Shown here: piece by piece, positions 17,598 to 25,849 of the stretch
How the letters are laid out: every line of letters begins with the position of its first letter
Position numbering within the stretch: the stretch's first letter is position 1
Assembly: GCF_004216915.1 (NCBI RefSeq)
Contig: NZ_SGXD01000003.1
Coordinates: 558,001 to 622,000, forward strand
DNA length: 64,000 bases
From: Motilibacter rhizosphaerae
Lineage (GTDB): Bacteria; Actinomycetota; Actinomycetes; Motilibacterales; Motilibacteraceae
Direction of reading: 5' to 3'
Position numbers and translations under genes: made by a program
The notes under the pieces: generated by a model
Databases searched by the model: none
What the model was told of the DNA's origin: nothing
What the model saw: only the letters and a program-made list of their open reading frames with translations

Positions 17598-19367
17598 CTA
17601 GTTCGGCAGCTCGGTGGCGAGGGTGCCGAGGTGGGCACCCCCACCCGCGACGAGCACCGGGACACCCGTGACCGTGACGGGCGCGCCGGGCGCGACGCTG
17701 GCCGTGCTGCCGTCGATCCCGACCGTGCCCGTCGTCGCCGCCGGGGCCCTCAGCGTGTGGTCACCGCCGGTGGACCACAGCACCTGCGCCCAGCCGCCGC
17801 CGTCCGGACGCAGGGTGCAGGCCTTGACCTCGCCCTGCGTCGTGCAGCCGACGAGGACCGAGTGGGTCAGCCATCCGGCGACGTGGAACCACGCCTGCGC
17901 GGCCGGGGTGAGACCACTGGCGTCGCCGTACACGCCGATGCCGAGGATGCGCGAGACCCCCCAGCGGTACCAGAACACGCGGTCGATGCCGGCCGCGCGG
18001 TCCGCGAGCAGCGTCCGCACGATGTACGCGCCGCCCATCGGGTCCGGCACGGGCACCGCGTCCGCGGTCCCGCCGGTGACGCCGTAGTTGACCTCGGTGT
18101 TCCAGACCGGCTTCGAGATGCCCCGGCTGCGCAGGGCGTCGACGACGCTCTGCAGCTGCGCAGCGGCGACCTCGGGGGTCTGCTGCGGCATCGGGTAGAG
18201 GTGCAGCGACACGACGTCGAGGTCGCTCGCGTCCACCGCGTCGAGGTAGCGGAAGAGCCACCCCTGCTGGCCGCGGGTCCGGGTCGCGAACCCGGGCGAG
18301 ATGACGAGCGCCTTGGGGTCAGCGGCCTTGACCGCGTCGTGGGCCAGGCTCGTCAGCGTCGCGAGCTGCTGCTCGGTCCCGTGCCAGTAGTCACCGACGA
18401 AGTTCGGCTCGTTCCACATCTCGTAGCCCGCGATGCGGCCCTTGTAGCGGCTCGCGACCGCCGACACGTACGCCGTCCACTGGCCGAGGTCGGCCGGCGG
18501 CACGCTCGCCCCGGCGACGTCGCCGTACCCGGGCGCCGAGGGGTTGGACGAGGCCCAGGTGGGCGTCTGCCCGAGCACGAGCATCGGCGAGTAGCCGCGG
18601 GCCTGGGCGTCGGCGACGGCGGCGTCGAGCGGCGCCCAGTTCCAGACCCCCTGCGCCGGCTCGAGGTCGTTCCAGGTCGTGCCGGTGTCCCAGAGGCGGA
18701 CGCTGCCGAAGCCGCGCTGCGCCGAGCCGTCGGGGGCGCCGTGGATGCCGAAGTACGACGCCAGCGTGCGGCCCAGCGGCTGCACCGACGGGACCAGCGG
18801 ACGGTCGACGGGCGCGCTCACGGGACCCGGCTGCGCGGCGAGGGCGCCGGCGACGACCGGGATCACCGGCAGGGGGCAGGCGGAGGTCCGCGGTGCCACC
18901 GGGGCCTTCGTGACCGGCTTCTTGACCAGCGGCTTCTTGACCAGCGGCTTCTTGACCAGCGGCTTCTTGACGAGGGGCTTCTTCGCGAGCGGCTTCGGAA
19001 GGGGCTTCTTCGTCACCGCCTTCGTGGCGACGGGCGCCTTCGCGACGTGGGCGACGACAGACCGCTTGACGACCGACGGCTTGGTGGCCGCCGGCTTCTT
19101 CGTCGCGGGCTTCTTGGCCGTCGGCTTCTTGGCCGCGGGCTTCTTGGCCGTCGGCTTCTTCGCCGCGGGCTTCTTGACCGTCGGCTTCTTCGCCGCGGGC
19201 TTCTTGACCGTCGGCTTCGTGACGGTGGTCGGCTTGACCGCGCACGACGCGGTCGTCGCGAGGTCAGTGGCGCCGGCCGGGGTCGCCGGCAGGACGAGGG
19301 CGACGGCAGCCGCGCTGAGGGCCAGCAGCCGCAGCCGGGTGCCGAGGGTTCCGGCAGGTGTGAGCAC
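17598..19367 (-). CDS. Secreted glycoside hydrolase (clan A barrel) with a long Lys/Ala/Pro linker
   Basis: 589 aa. A signal peptide (about 1-33, ending AGATDL) is followed by a highly basic low-complexity region (about 45-158). Its first part repeats KPTVKKPAAK-like decapeptides, its second KKPLV four times. The catalytic domain (about 198-589) has GFGSVRLWDTGTTWNDLEPA and VWNWAPLDAAV at its start, the acid/base pair NE in EMWNEPNF (E320) and a likely nucleophile in VWNTEVNYG (E425), the arrangement of GH5/GH39-type retaining beta-glycosidases. The lysine-rich region, like histone H1 or HBHA tails, may bind teichoic acids, capsule or DNA and hold the enzyme at the surface. Substrate is unknown. 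The GTG start has GGAGAA upstream. Confidence 0.8.
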   Translation of the reverse strand: MLTPAGTLGTRLRLLALSAAAVALVLPATPAGATDLATTASCAVKPTTVTKPTVKKPAAKKPTVKKPAAKKPTAKKPAAKKPTAKKPATKKPAATKPSVVKRSVVAHVAKAPVATKAVTKKPLPKPLAKKPLVKKPLVKKPLVKKPLVKKPVTKAPVAPRTSACPLPVIPVVAGALAAQPGPVSAPVDRPLVPSVQPLGRTLASYFGIHGAPDGSAQRGFGSVRLWDTGTTWNDLEPAQGVWNWAPLDAAVADAQARGYSPMLVLGQTPTWASSNPSAPGYGDVAGASVPPADLGQWTAYVSAVASRYKGRIAGYEMWNEPNFVGDYWHGTEQQLATLTSLAHDAVKAADPKALVISPGFATRTRGQQGWLFRYLDAVDASDLDVVSLHLYPMPQQTPEVAAAQLQSVVDALRSRGISKPVWNTEVNYGVTGGTADAVPVPDPMGGAYIVRTLLADRAAGIDRVFWYRWGVSRILGIGVYGDASGLTPAAQAWFHVAGWLTHSVLVGCTTQGEVKACTLRPDGGGWAQVLWSTGGDHTLRAPAATTGTVGIDGSTASVAPGAPVTVTGVPVLVAGGGAHLGTLATELPN

Positions 19368-19452
19368 GGGGGGTTCTCCGATGATCCGGGGAGGCTCCGC
19401 TGTCGGCCTCCACTGGTGTCATCGGCCGGGCGCCCCGCGCCCTGATCCGTCC

Positions 19453-19734
19453 TTAGGGGTGACGTCCGTCCTGGGTCCGGCGGCCTTCCCGGGCCCGACG
19501 CCCGTCCGCGGAGGCGGCACCCGCGCGGCCCACCTCGCGCTGCTCGACGGCGTCCTCGTCGAAGCGCACCCGGCCGAGGTGGCGGACGAACGAGCGCAGG
19601 AGGAACCACAGGGCGATGCCGAGGAGGGCCACGACGAGGAAGCCGGTCACACCAGGGGTGACCTTGCTCTCGTCGAGCGCGGCGAGCACGCGCGCCCCGG
19701 CCTGCGCGGTGTGCGCCGCGGCGTACGCGCTCAT
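19453..19734 (-). CDS. Small membrane protein next to mca (Rv1083-like position)
   Basis: 93 aa. One membrane helix, TPGVTGFLVVALLGIALWFLL (about 26-46), a basic stop-transfer RSFVRHLGRV, and a charged disordered tail. The ATG overlaps the mca stop by ATGA, so it is translationally coupled to mca. A small membrane protein holds the same place (Rv1083) in mycobacteria. No function is known. The N-terminal quarter, AHTAQAGARVLAALDESK, is amphipathic. Confidence 0.75.
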   Translation of the reverse strand: MSAYAAAHTAQAGARVLAALDESKVTPGVTGFLVVALLGIALWFLLRSFVRHLGRVRFDEDAVEQREVGRAGAASADGRRAREGRRTQDGRHP

Positions 19735-20609
19735 GCCGTCTCCTCAAGGTCGCGGACGCCCGCGAACAGGTCGTCCTCCGGCAACCGTACGCCGACGGTC
19801 GAGCGGGCGAGCTCGTAGTCGTCGGTGGGCCAGACCTTCTGCTGCAGCTCGATCGGGCAGGCGAAGAACGGCCCGTCGGGGTCGATCTGCGTCGCGTGCG
19901 CCAGCAGGGCCCGGTCGCGCACCTCGAACCACTCGGCGCAGGGCACGCGGGTCGTGATCGGACGCTCGGGGCGCTCCGCCCAGCGCTCGAGCCACTCGGC
20001 GTACGGCGACTCGAGGCCCGCCTCGACCATCGCCGAGTGCAGGGCGAGCGTGCGGGCGCGGGTGAAGCCCTGGTTGTAGTAGAGCTTCGAGGGCGCCCAG
20101 GGCTCCCCGGCCTCCGGGTACGCCGCGGGGTCGCCGGCCGCGTCGAAGGCGATGCTCGTGATGCGGTGGCACATGATGTGGTCGGGGTGGGGGTAGCCGC
20201 CGTTCTCGTCGTAGGTCGTGACGACCTGCGGGCGGAACTCGCGGATGACCCGCACGAGCGCCTCCGCCGCGACGGCGGGGTCCTGCAGGCCGAAGCACCC
20301 CCCGGGCAGCGCGGGGAGCGGGTCGCCCTCCGGGAGCCCCGAGTCGACGTAGCCGAGCCAGACCTGGCGGACGCCGAGGATCTCGCGGGCGGCGTCCATC
20401 TCGCGGGCGCGGATCGCCGGCAGGTCGGCGAGCACCGCGGGGTCCTCGGCGAGGCGCGGGTTCAGCACGGAGCCGCGCTCACCGCCGGTGCAGGTGGCGA
20501 CGAGGACGTCCGCGCCCTCGGCGACGTAGCGGGCCATGGCGGCGGCACCCTTGCTCGACTCGTCGTCGGGGTGGGCGTGCACCGCGAGCAGGCGCAGGCG
20601 GTCGGGCAA
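19731..20609 (-). CDS. mca: Mycothiol S-conjugate amidase
   Basis: 292 aa LmbE/PIG-L deacetylase-fold zinc enzyme. Zinc site AVHAHPDDESSKGAA (H13, D16, with the substrate-contact K20) plus HPDH (141-144) are intact. TCTGGERGSVLNPRL and YDENGGYPHPDH distinguish Mca from its paralogue MshB. Mca cleaves mycothiol conjugates of electrophiles and drugs, releasing a mercapturic acid for export and recycling glucosaminyl-inositol. The start is TTG at 20607-20609, preceded by GAGGGAG; an ATG or GTG in frame is not available before the conserved DRLRLLAVHAHPDD. It shows that the host makes mycothiol. Divergent from the DUF4307 gene. Confidence 0.95.
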   Translation of the reverse strand: MPDRLRLLAVHAHPDDESSKGAAAMARYVAEGADVLVATCTGGERGSVLNPRLAEDPAVLADLPAIRAREMDAAREILGVRQVWLGYVDSGLPEGDPLPALPGGCFGLQDPAVAAEALVRVIREFRPQVVTTYDENGGYPHPDHIMCHRITSIAFDAAGDPAAYPEAGEPWAPSKLYYNQGFTRARTLALHSAMVEAGLESPYAEWLERWAERPERPITTRVPCAEWFEVRDRALLAHATQIDPDGPFFACPIELQQKVWPTDDYELARSTVGVRLPEDDLFAGVRDLEETA

Positions 20610-20730
20610 CGCGCACTCCCTCGGGCTGGTGGCAGGATGGGTCGCAGGCCATCTTCCCCCACCGGCGGCGCGGCTGCCCCCGGCGTGGGCGCGGCGGTCC
20701 GCAGCGGGGGCGAGCAGCAGGGGGCGAGCG

Positions 20731-21171
20731 GTGAGCGGGAGCGCGGCGGGCGGCCCGGCCGCACCTGCACCAGCGCGGGCGCGCCCGGCCGAGCGCTACG
20801 GCGACCCGCGACCCGGTGCGCGCCGGGCGCTGGTCGTGGGCGGTGCCGCCGTCGCCGCCCTGCTCGTGGCGTTCCTCGCCTGGGTCGCGCTGCGGGGCAC
20901 GGGCTCCGGACCGACCGGCAGCGTCGCCCGCTTCATGCGCCTCGGTCCGACCAGCCTGTCCGCCGACCTGACCGCCACCGGTCCCGCCGGGGAGGCGCTC
21001 GCCTGCGCCGTCCGCGCGACCGACGGCAGCGGCGGCACGGTGGGCCGGCTGCGGGTCGTCCTGCCGGCGGGCAGCCGGACGCGCACCGCGCGCGTCGTGG
21101 TCCCGACGGTCTCCCCCGCGAGCGGGGTGGACGTCGTGTCCTGCTCGGTCGCCCGGCCCGCGGCACCGTAG
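20731..21171 (+). CDS. DUF4307 membrane protein
   Basis: 146 aa. The N-terminus is Pro/Ala-rich, then AERYGDPRPGARRAL, a single membrane helix (LVVGGAAVAALLVAFLAWVAL, about 34-54) and an extracytoplasmic beta-rich domain with two cysteines (LACAVRA, VVSCSVA) that could form a disulfide. This is the DUF4307 family, which lies between mca and greA in mycobacteria (Rv1081c), as it does here. GTG 20731 is preceded by GGGGG. The function is unknown. It has been kept in this place widely enough to suggest a link to cell-envelope or transcription-stress biology, but no direct evidence exists. Confidence 0.85.
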   Translation: MSGSAAGGPAAPAPARARPAERYGDPRPGARRALVVGGAAVAALLVAFLAWVALRGTGSGPTGSVARFMRLGPTSLSADLTATGPAGEALACAVRATDGSGGTVGRLRVVLPAGSRTRTARVVVPTVSPASGVDVVSCSVARPAAP

Positions 21172-21336
21172 GGGTCCCACCAGCGGGGGTGCGGCAGCAG
21201 GGGGCGGCAGGGGTAGGGTGGACGGTTCCCACGCCCCGGCGGTCGCTGACGACCACCGGGGCTCGCCCACGACGACGCCGGGGCGGCACCGCGACCGCGC
21301 GGAGCCCGACCGGATGGCACGACGGAGGAGGACCCG

Positions 21337-21822
21337 ATGAGCGAGACGACCAGCACCACCTGGCTCACGCAGGAGCAGTACGACCGGCTCACGGCCGAGC
21401 TGGAGCAGCTCCGGGGCCCGGCCCGGGCCGAGATCGTCAAGCGCATCGAGGCGGCGCGCGAGGAGGGCGACCTCAAGGAGAACGGCGGCTACCACGCCGC
21501 GAAGGAGGAGCAGGGCAAGCAGGAGGCGCGCATCCGCCAGCTGCAGCAGCTGCTCGAGCGCGCCCAGATCGGCGCCCCCAAGGCCGCCGACGGCACCGTC
21601 GCGCCCGGCATGGTCGTGACCGCGGACGTCGCGGGCTTCGAGGAGCGCTTCCTGCTCGGCTCGCGCCAGGGCATCTCCGGCGACATCGACGTCTACTCCC
21701 CCGACAGCCCGCTCGGCGCGGCGATCCTCGGCCAGCGGGTGGGGTCCACCACGTCGTACACCGCGCCGAACGGCAAGGAGATCACGGTCGTCGTCAAGGC
21801 GGCGGCGCCGTACGCCCGCTGA
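21337..21822 (+). CDS. greA: Transcription elongation factor GreA
   Basis: 161 aa. The N-terminal antiparallel coiled coil contains the acidic tip AAREEGDLKENGGYHAAKEEQ, which enters the RNA polymerase secondary channel and stimulates cleavage of backtracked RNA. The C-terminal FKBP-like domain ends IGQRVGSTTSYTAPNGKEITVVV. Actinobacterial GreA proteins have this length. GGAGGA lies before ATG 21337. Two Family C hairpins follow the stop within 20 nt and probably terminate the message before the MarR gene. Confidence 0.96.
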   Translation: MSETTSTTWLTQEQYDRLTAELEQLRGPARAEIVKRIEAAREEGDLKENGGYHAAKEEQGKQEARIRQLQQLLERAQIGAPKAADGTVAPGMVVTADVAGFEERFLLGSRQGISGDIDVYSPDSPLGAAILGQRVGSTTSYTAPNGKEITVVVKAAAPYAR

Positions 21823-21841
21823 CGCTCCTCCCGCCCGGTCA

Positions 21842-21966
21842 GCGAACGGGGGCACCCAGGACGGCTCCGGCCGGAACTGGGTGCCCCTGTTCGCGTGCGG
21901 TGCGCGGCCCCTCCATCGAACAGGGGCACCCAGTGGCGGCCGGAGTGCCAGTGGGTGCCCCCGTTC
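21842..21966. repeat. Family C repeats: two hairpins after greA
   Basis: First hairpin: GCGAACGGGGGCACCCAG (21842-21859) with CTGGGTGCCCCTGTTCGC (21877-21894). Second: arms starting GAACAGGGGCACCCAGTGG (21918-21936) and ending at 21966. Stems are 17-19 bp with loops of 11-17 nt. Both lie directly behind the greA stop and before the promoter of the MarR gene. The same core recurs in the cbs-msrA gap. They probably terminate transcription between tandem genes. Confidence 0.8.
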
Positions 21967-22040
21967 CCAGCGGGGCGGGCGCGCCCGCCGCTCCGTACGC
22001 GCCCGTCCGAGTGGTCCTCGACGGGGCCGCGGAAAAGAAC

Positions 22041-22069
22041 TTGCATGCTGCAGGCATCCGCCCTACAGT
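22041..22069 (+). promoter_or_regulatory. Promoter of the MarR/MFS operon: TTGCAT-17-TACAGT
   Basis: A -35-like TTGCAT (22041-22046) and -10 TACAGT (22064-22069) stand exactly 17 nt apart and the MarR ATG follows the -10 by 7 nt, so the mRNA should be leaderless. TTGCATGCTGCAGGCAT inside it and a second TTGCAT over the start codon (22073-22078) may be the regulator's own operator. Confidence 0.65.
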
Positions 22070-22076
22070 TCCTTGC

Positions 22077-22613
22077 ATGGCCCAAGCAACCAGCACGAGC
22101 ACTCCGCTCGAGACGCCGGTCGAGGGTCTCGAGAGCACCGTCGAGGGCGTCGTCACCGCGCTCTACGGCAGCCTGCGCACGCTCAAGCGCGCCGGCTCCG
22201 AGACCGGCGTCGACGGCGCTGCGTCCTTCGTCCTGCACTACCTGCTGGCGAAGGGCGCCGTCCGGCCCAGCGAGCTCGCGGCCGAGATGTGCCTGGACGG
22301 CTCCACCGTGAGCCGGCACCTCCAGGCGCTCGAGCGCCTCGACCTCGTGAGCCGGGAGCGCGACCCCGCCGACGGGCGTGCCTTCCGGGTGACGTGCACC
22401 GAGGCGGGGCGCGCGGCGCACGCCGCCAGCATCGCGGCCCGGACCGCCATGCTCACCTCCGCCGTCGAGTCCTGGGACCCGACCGACCTGTCGCAGCTCG
22501 AGCAGCTGCTCCGCCGCCTCGCCGACGACCTCGCGAAGGCGCCCACCACCCGCACGACCACCCCGGTCGCGACCACCCCGGTCAGCGACCGCGAGACGGG
22601 AGACCCCCGATGA
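22077..22613 (+). CDS. MarR-family regulator of the adjacent MFS exporter
   Basis: 178 aa. Winged helix core: RPSELAAEMCLDGSTVSRHLQALERLDLVSR (about 62-92), wing RDPADGRAFRVTCTEAG. The C-terminal tail is Thr/Pro-rich and disordered. The ATG is leaderless by the promoter just upstream, and the stop overlaps the exporter's ATG by ATGA. In such MarR-MFS pairs the regulator usually represses both and is released by the exported compound. The recognition helix contains one cysteine (C72), which might allow oxidant sensing; this is speculation. Confidence 0.9.
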   Translation: MAQATSTSTPLETPVEGLESTVEGVVTALYGSLRTLKRAGSETGVDGAASFVLHYLLAKGAVRPSELAAEMCLDGSTVSRHLQALERLDLVSRERDPADGRAFRVTCTEAGRAAHAASIAARTAMLTSAVESWDPTDLSQLEQLLRRLADDLAKAPTTRTTTPVATTPVSDRETGDPR

Positions 22614-24193
22614 GTGCGACGACCGCACCCCCCACCCCCACCTACCTGCCGCAGCGCCAGCTGATCACCGTCATCGGTGCGCTCATGCTCGGCATGCTGC
22701 TGGCGGCGCTCGACCAGACGATCGTCTCGACGGCGCTCCCGCGCATCGTCAGCGACTTCGGCGGCGTCGACAAGCTGTCGTGGGTCGCCACGGCGTACCT
22801 CCTGACCTCGACGGCGGCCACCCCGCTCTACGGCAAGGTTAGCGACATGTTCGGCCGCAAGCTGGTGTTCCAGTTCGCGATCGTCACGTTCCTCCTCGGC
22901 TCCGCGCTCGCCGGCGCGTCGCAGAACATGGGCGAGCTCATCGCGACCCGGGCCCTGCAGGGCATCGGGGCCGGTGGCCTCATGGCCCTGGTGTTCGCGA
23001 TCATCGGCGACATCGTGCCGCCGCGCGAGCGCCCGAAGTACATGGCGCCGTTCGTCGGCGTCTGGGGCCTCGCGAGCGTCGCGGGCCCGCTGCTCGGCGG
23101 CTTCTTCACCCAGCACCTGTCGTGGCGCTGGATCTTCTACGTCAACCTGCCCGTCGGCGCCGTCACCCTCGTCGTCGTCGCCGCGGTGCTGAAGCTGCCG
23201 GTGCACAAGCAGCAGCACAAGGTCGACTACACCGGTGCCGCTCTGCTCGTCGCCGCCGTGACCTCGCTGCTGCTCTACCTGTCCTGGGCCGGCACCGAGT
23301 ACGGCTGGGTCGACGGCCGCTCGCTCGCCCTCGCCGCCCTCGGCGTCGTGCTCGGCGTGGTCTTCGTCCTGCAGGAGCGCCGCGCGGCCGAGCCGATCGT
23401 GCCGCTCGACCTGTTCCGCAACGACGTGGTCTCGGTGACGAGCGTCATCGGCTTCGTCCTCGGCACCGTGATGTTCGGCTCGACGATCTACATCCCGCTC
23501 TACCTGCAGATCGTGAAGGGCTACTCCCCTACCGAGTCGGGCCTGCGCATGCTGCCCCTCATGCTCGGCATCGCGATCGCCTCGATCACGTCCGGCCGGC
23601 TGATCTCGCGCTTCAACCGCTACAAGGTCTTCCCGATCATCGGGACGATCACCTTCACCATCGGGCTGTTCCTCATGTCACGGCTCGCCGCGGACACCTC
23701 GGCGCTCTACTCGGGCATCGCGATGTTCGTCGTCGGCGCCGGCGTCGGCCTCGTGATGCAGGTGCTCATGGTCGCGGTGCAGAACGCCGTGGACTTCTCG
23801 GTCCTCGGGGTGGCCACCTCGATGTCGACGTTCTTCCGCAGCATGGGCGGCACCTTCGGCATCGCGGTGCTCGGGGCGGTCCTCACCTCGCGGCTCGGCA
23901 ACGAGCTCGCCGACCGGGTGCCGGCGTCGGCCGCAGCCAGGCTCGGCGACCCGAAGCAGCTGGAGAACCCGGCGGCCATCGTCAAGCTCCCCGAGCCCGT
24001 GCACGGCGAGGTGGTCGAGTCCTTCGTCCACGCGCTGCAGAGCGTCTTCCTCTGGTCGATCCCGGTCGCCGTGGTGGCGTTCGTGTTCTCCCTGCTGCTG
24101 CGCGAGGTCCCGCTGCGCGGGCGCACCCCCTCGCCGGAGCAGCGCGCCGAGGGCGAGGCAGCCGAGGTCGCCCCGGTCTTCGCGCTCGACTGA
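22610..24193 (+). CDS. DHA2-family (EmrB/QacA) multidrug efflux transporter
   Basis: 527 aa, 14 predicted membrane helices. Motif C and family signatures are visible: LAALDQTIVSTALPRIVSDF in helix 1, GKVSDMFGRKLVF (motif A), ATRALQGIGAGGLMALVFAI, and the helix 5 GPLLGGFF. This drug:H+ antiporter-2 class exports dyes, detergents and antibiotics with proton uptake. It is translationally coupled to the MarR gene. A periplasmic loop between helices 13 and 14 (ADRVPASAAARLGD) fits QacA-like topology. A strong terminator follows. The substrate is unknown. Confidence 0.93.
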   Translation: MSATTAPPTPTYLPQRQLITVIGALMLGMLLAALDQTIVSTALPRIVSDFGGVDKLSWVATAYLLTSTAATPLYGKVSDMFGRKLVFQFAIVTFLLGSALAGASQNMGELIATRALQGIGAGGLMALVFAIIGDIVPPRERPKYMAPFVGVWGLASVAGPLLGGFFTQHLSWRWIFYVNLPVGAVTLVVVAAVLKLPVHKQQHKVDYTGAALLVAAVTSLLLYLSWAGTEYGWVDGRSLALAALGVVLGVVFVLQERRAAEPIVPLDLFRNDVVSVTSVIGFVLGTVMFGSTIYIPLYLQIVKGYSPTESGLRMLPLMLGIAIASITSGRLISRFNRYKVFPIIGTITFTIGLFLMSRLAADTSALYSGIAMFVVGAGVGLVMQVLMVAVQNAVDFSVLGVATSMSTFFRSMGGTFGIAVLGAVLTSRLGNELADRVPASAAARLGDPKQLENPAAIVKLPEPVHGEVVESFVHALQSVFLWSIPVAVVAFVFSLLLREVPLRGRTPSPEQRAEGEAAEVAPVFALD

Positions 24194-24211
24194 CGCAGAC
24201 CCGCACAAGAA

Positions 24212-24241
24212 GGGCCCGGCAGGATCTCTCCTGCCGGGCCC
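24212..24241. terminator. Bidirectional terminator, 13-bp perfect stem
   Basis: GGGCCCGGCAGGA (24212-24224), loop TCTC, TCCTGCCGGGCCC (24229-24241). It lies between the convergent exporter and secreted-protein genes, 18 nt and 16 nt from their stops. It has no sequence in common with repeat families A to D. Confidence 0.85.
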
Positions 24242-24257
24242 TCCTGCTGTCCTGCGG

Positions 24258-25130
24258 CTACTTCAGCGGGCTGAAGGCCCACATCCCCATGAGCGCGTGC
24301 GGCATCCCGGTCGTCTCGTCCGGCACCCAGCAGAAGCCGCCGTACGGGCCGGCGGGCGCGGAGTACGTCAGCAGCTGGGACTGCCCGGGCGAGAGCACGT
24401 CGGTGCCGAAGGCGATGCCGGTGAGCGGCGGCGGGCCGGGGTTCTTGCCGGCGGCGGCGAGCTTGAGGAAGGCCGCGAGCTTCGCCTTCGTCGAGCCCTT
24501 CTTCAGCCCTTCGAGGAAGAGGAAGTGCAGGTCGTCGCTCGTGTTCTTGACCAGCAGCGTCCCGGACTTCGGCAGGGTGGACGGCAGGCGGAACCGCTCC
24601 CCGTCGACCATCGTCGCCGTTGCGGTGGACTTCGGGGCGGTGTGCGTCGCGGCCCCGCTGATGGTGAGCGTGCGGACCGAGAAGCTCGCCTCGTCGATGG
24701 CGTAGTAGGTGCCGGGTGTGAGGGTGAGCCACGCGGTCAGCGGCGTCGCCTTGCCGACGTCGGCGCCGCCGTAGAAGGTCGCGCCCGCGTGCAGCTTGCG
24801 GGTGGTGGCGGCTGCCTGGGCGGGCGTCGTGCCGTCGCCGCTGACCACGCGGATCCACCCCGCGATCTGCTTCGAGGTGTAGCCCTTCTTGGGCTTGAAG
24901 ACGAGGAAGCCGACCGTCTCGTCAGCGGGCACGGTCGGCGTCGAGACGGCGAAGGAGACCGCGCCGGAGTGCGTGACCTTCGTGGTCGAGAGGTGGAACG
25001 CCTTCGCGGTCAGCGAGACGGTCACGTCGGCACCGGGGGCCGCGGCCGGGTCGGCGGCCGAGGCGGCGCCGGGGGCGGCCGCGAGGAGCAGGGCGGCCGC
25101 GGGCAGTGCCGCGAGGATGCGCTTGTGCAC
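24258..25130 (-). CDS. Secreted protein with two Ig/cupredoxin-like halves, function unknown
   Basis: 290 aa from GTG 25128-25130 (GGAAGGA upstream). Signal peptide VHKRILAALPAAALLLAAAPGAASA. The mature part has two similar beta-rich modules, each with a VTVSLTAKAFHLS or ATATMVDGERFRLP opening, then a VSFAV or TLLVKNTSDDLHFLF segment, and a block such as KGYTSKQIAGWI or KGSTKAKLAAFL. The C-terminus FCWVPDETTGMPHALMGMW contains Cys, His and Met in an order like a type 1 copper site, with a possible further His in DDLHFLF. Known cupredoxins use different spacing, so copper binding is only a suggestion. It is divergent from the ECF sigma gene and may be its target. Confidence 0.65.
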   Translation of the reverse strand: MHKRILAALPAAALLLAAAPGAASAADPAAAPGADVTVSLTAKAFHLSTTKVTHSGAVSFAVSTPTVPADETVGFLVFKPKKGYTSKQIAGWIRVVSGDGTTPAQAAATTRKLHAGATFYGGADVGKATPLTAWLTLTPGTYYAIDEASFSVRTLTISGAATHTAPKSTATATMVDGERFRLPSTLPKSGTLLVKNTSDDLHFLFLEGLKKGSTKAKLAAFLKLAAAGKNPGPPPLTGIAFGTDVLSPGQSQLLTYSAPAGPYGGFCWVPDETTGMPHALMGMWAFSPLK

Positions 25131-25250
25131 GGAGGTCCTTCCAGGTGGGAGCGGTGCTGGCTGCGACGTGACGCTAGGAGGTCGGGCGCCCGCGCGACGC
25201 CGCTCCTCCCGCACGCTGCCCGAAGGGGCGCCCGCTCGGCGGACCGGTGC

Positions 25251-25263
25251 GCGGTCGGACCGC
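25251..25263. promoter_or_regulatory. Palindrome GCGGTC-G-GACCGC in the sigma-factor upstream region
   Basis: A perfect 6-1-6 inverted repeat lies 65 nt before the ECF sigma start and 121 nt before the divergent secreted-protein gene. It has the form of an operator, but no known consensus is matched and such palindromes occur by chance in GC-rich DNA. Confidence 0.25.
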
Positions 25264-25327
25264 AACCAGGACCCCTCGGGGCGCGTCAACCGGTCGTAGG
25301 GAGCAGCGAGCGGAGGAGCGTGGGGGC

Positions 25328-25849
25328 GTGACGGAGGACGAGTTCAGCCAGTTGTACGCCGCCAGCCAGCCCCGGCTGGTCCGGGCGGTGTACGCGGTGA
25401 CCGGCGACCTCGGCGAGGCGCAGGACGTCGTCAGCGAGACCTTCGTCCGCGCCTGGACGAAGCGCCGCACGCTCGGTGACGTCGACGCGCCCGAGGCGTG
25501 GCTGCGCACGGTGGCGCTGCGCCTCGCGGTGAGCAGGTGGCGGCGGGCGCGGACGTCGGCGGCGGCCTGGCGGCGGCACGGTCCGCCGCCCGACGTACCC
25601 GGCCTCTCACCGGACAGCGTCGCGCTCGTCGCCGCGCTGCAGCGGCTGCCCGACGCCCAGCGCGTCGTCACGGTCCTGCACTACCTCTACGACCTGCCCC
25701 TCGAGCAGATCGCCGTCGAGACCTCGACGTCGCTCGGCTCGGTGAAGTCCCGGCTGTTCCGGGCCCGCAGCGCGCTCGCGCCGCTGCTCGACGACTCGCT
25801 CCACGACCCGACTCCGGAGGAACCCCGTGTCCGAACCGCGCCTCGCTGA
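25328..25849 (+). CDS. ECF-type RNA polymerase sigma factor (SigE-like group)
   Basis: 173 aa. Region 2 reads FSQLYAASQPRLVRAVYAVTGDLGEAQDVVSETFVRAW and includes the -10-binding helix. Region 4 (LQRLPDAQRVVTVLHYLYDLPLEQIAVETSTSLGSVKSRLFRARSAL) has a full helix-turn-helix for the -35. The spacer is Pro-rich. GTG 25328 follows GGAGGAG. The next gene overlaps by 23 nt and encodes a one-span membrane protein that is the probable anti-sigma factor. ECF factors direct small regulons in response to envelope or oxidative signals. Confidence 0.93.
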   Translation: MTEDEFSQLYAASQPRLVRAVYAVTGDLGEAQDVVSETFVRAWTKRRTLGDVDAPEAWLRTVALRLAVSRWRRARTSAAAWRRHGPPPDVPGLSPDSVALVAALQRLPDAQRVVTVLHYLYDLPLEQIAVETSTSLGSVKSRLFRARSALAPLLDDSLHDPTPEEPRVRTAPR

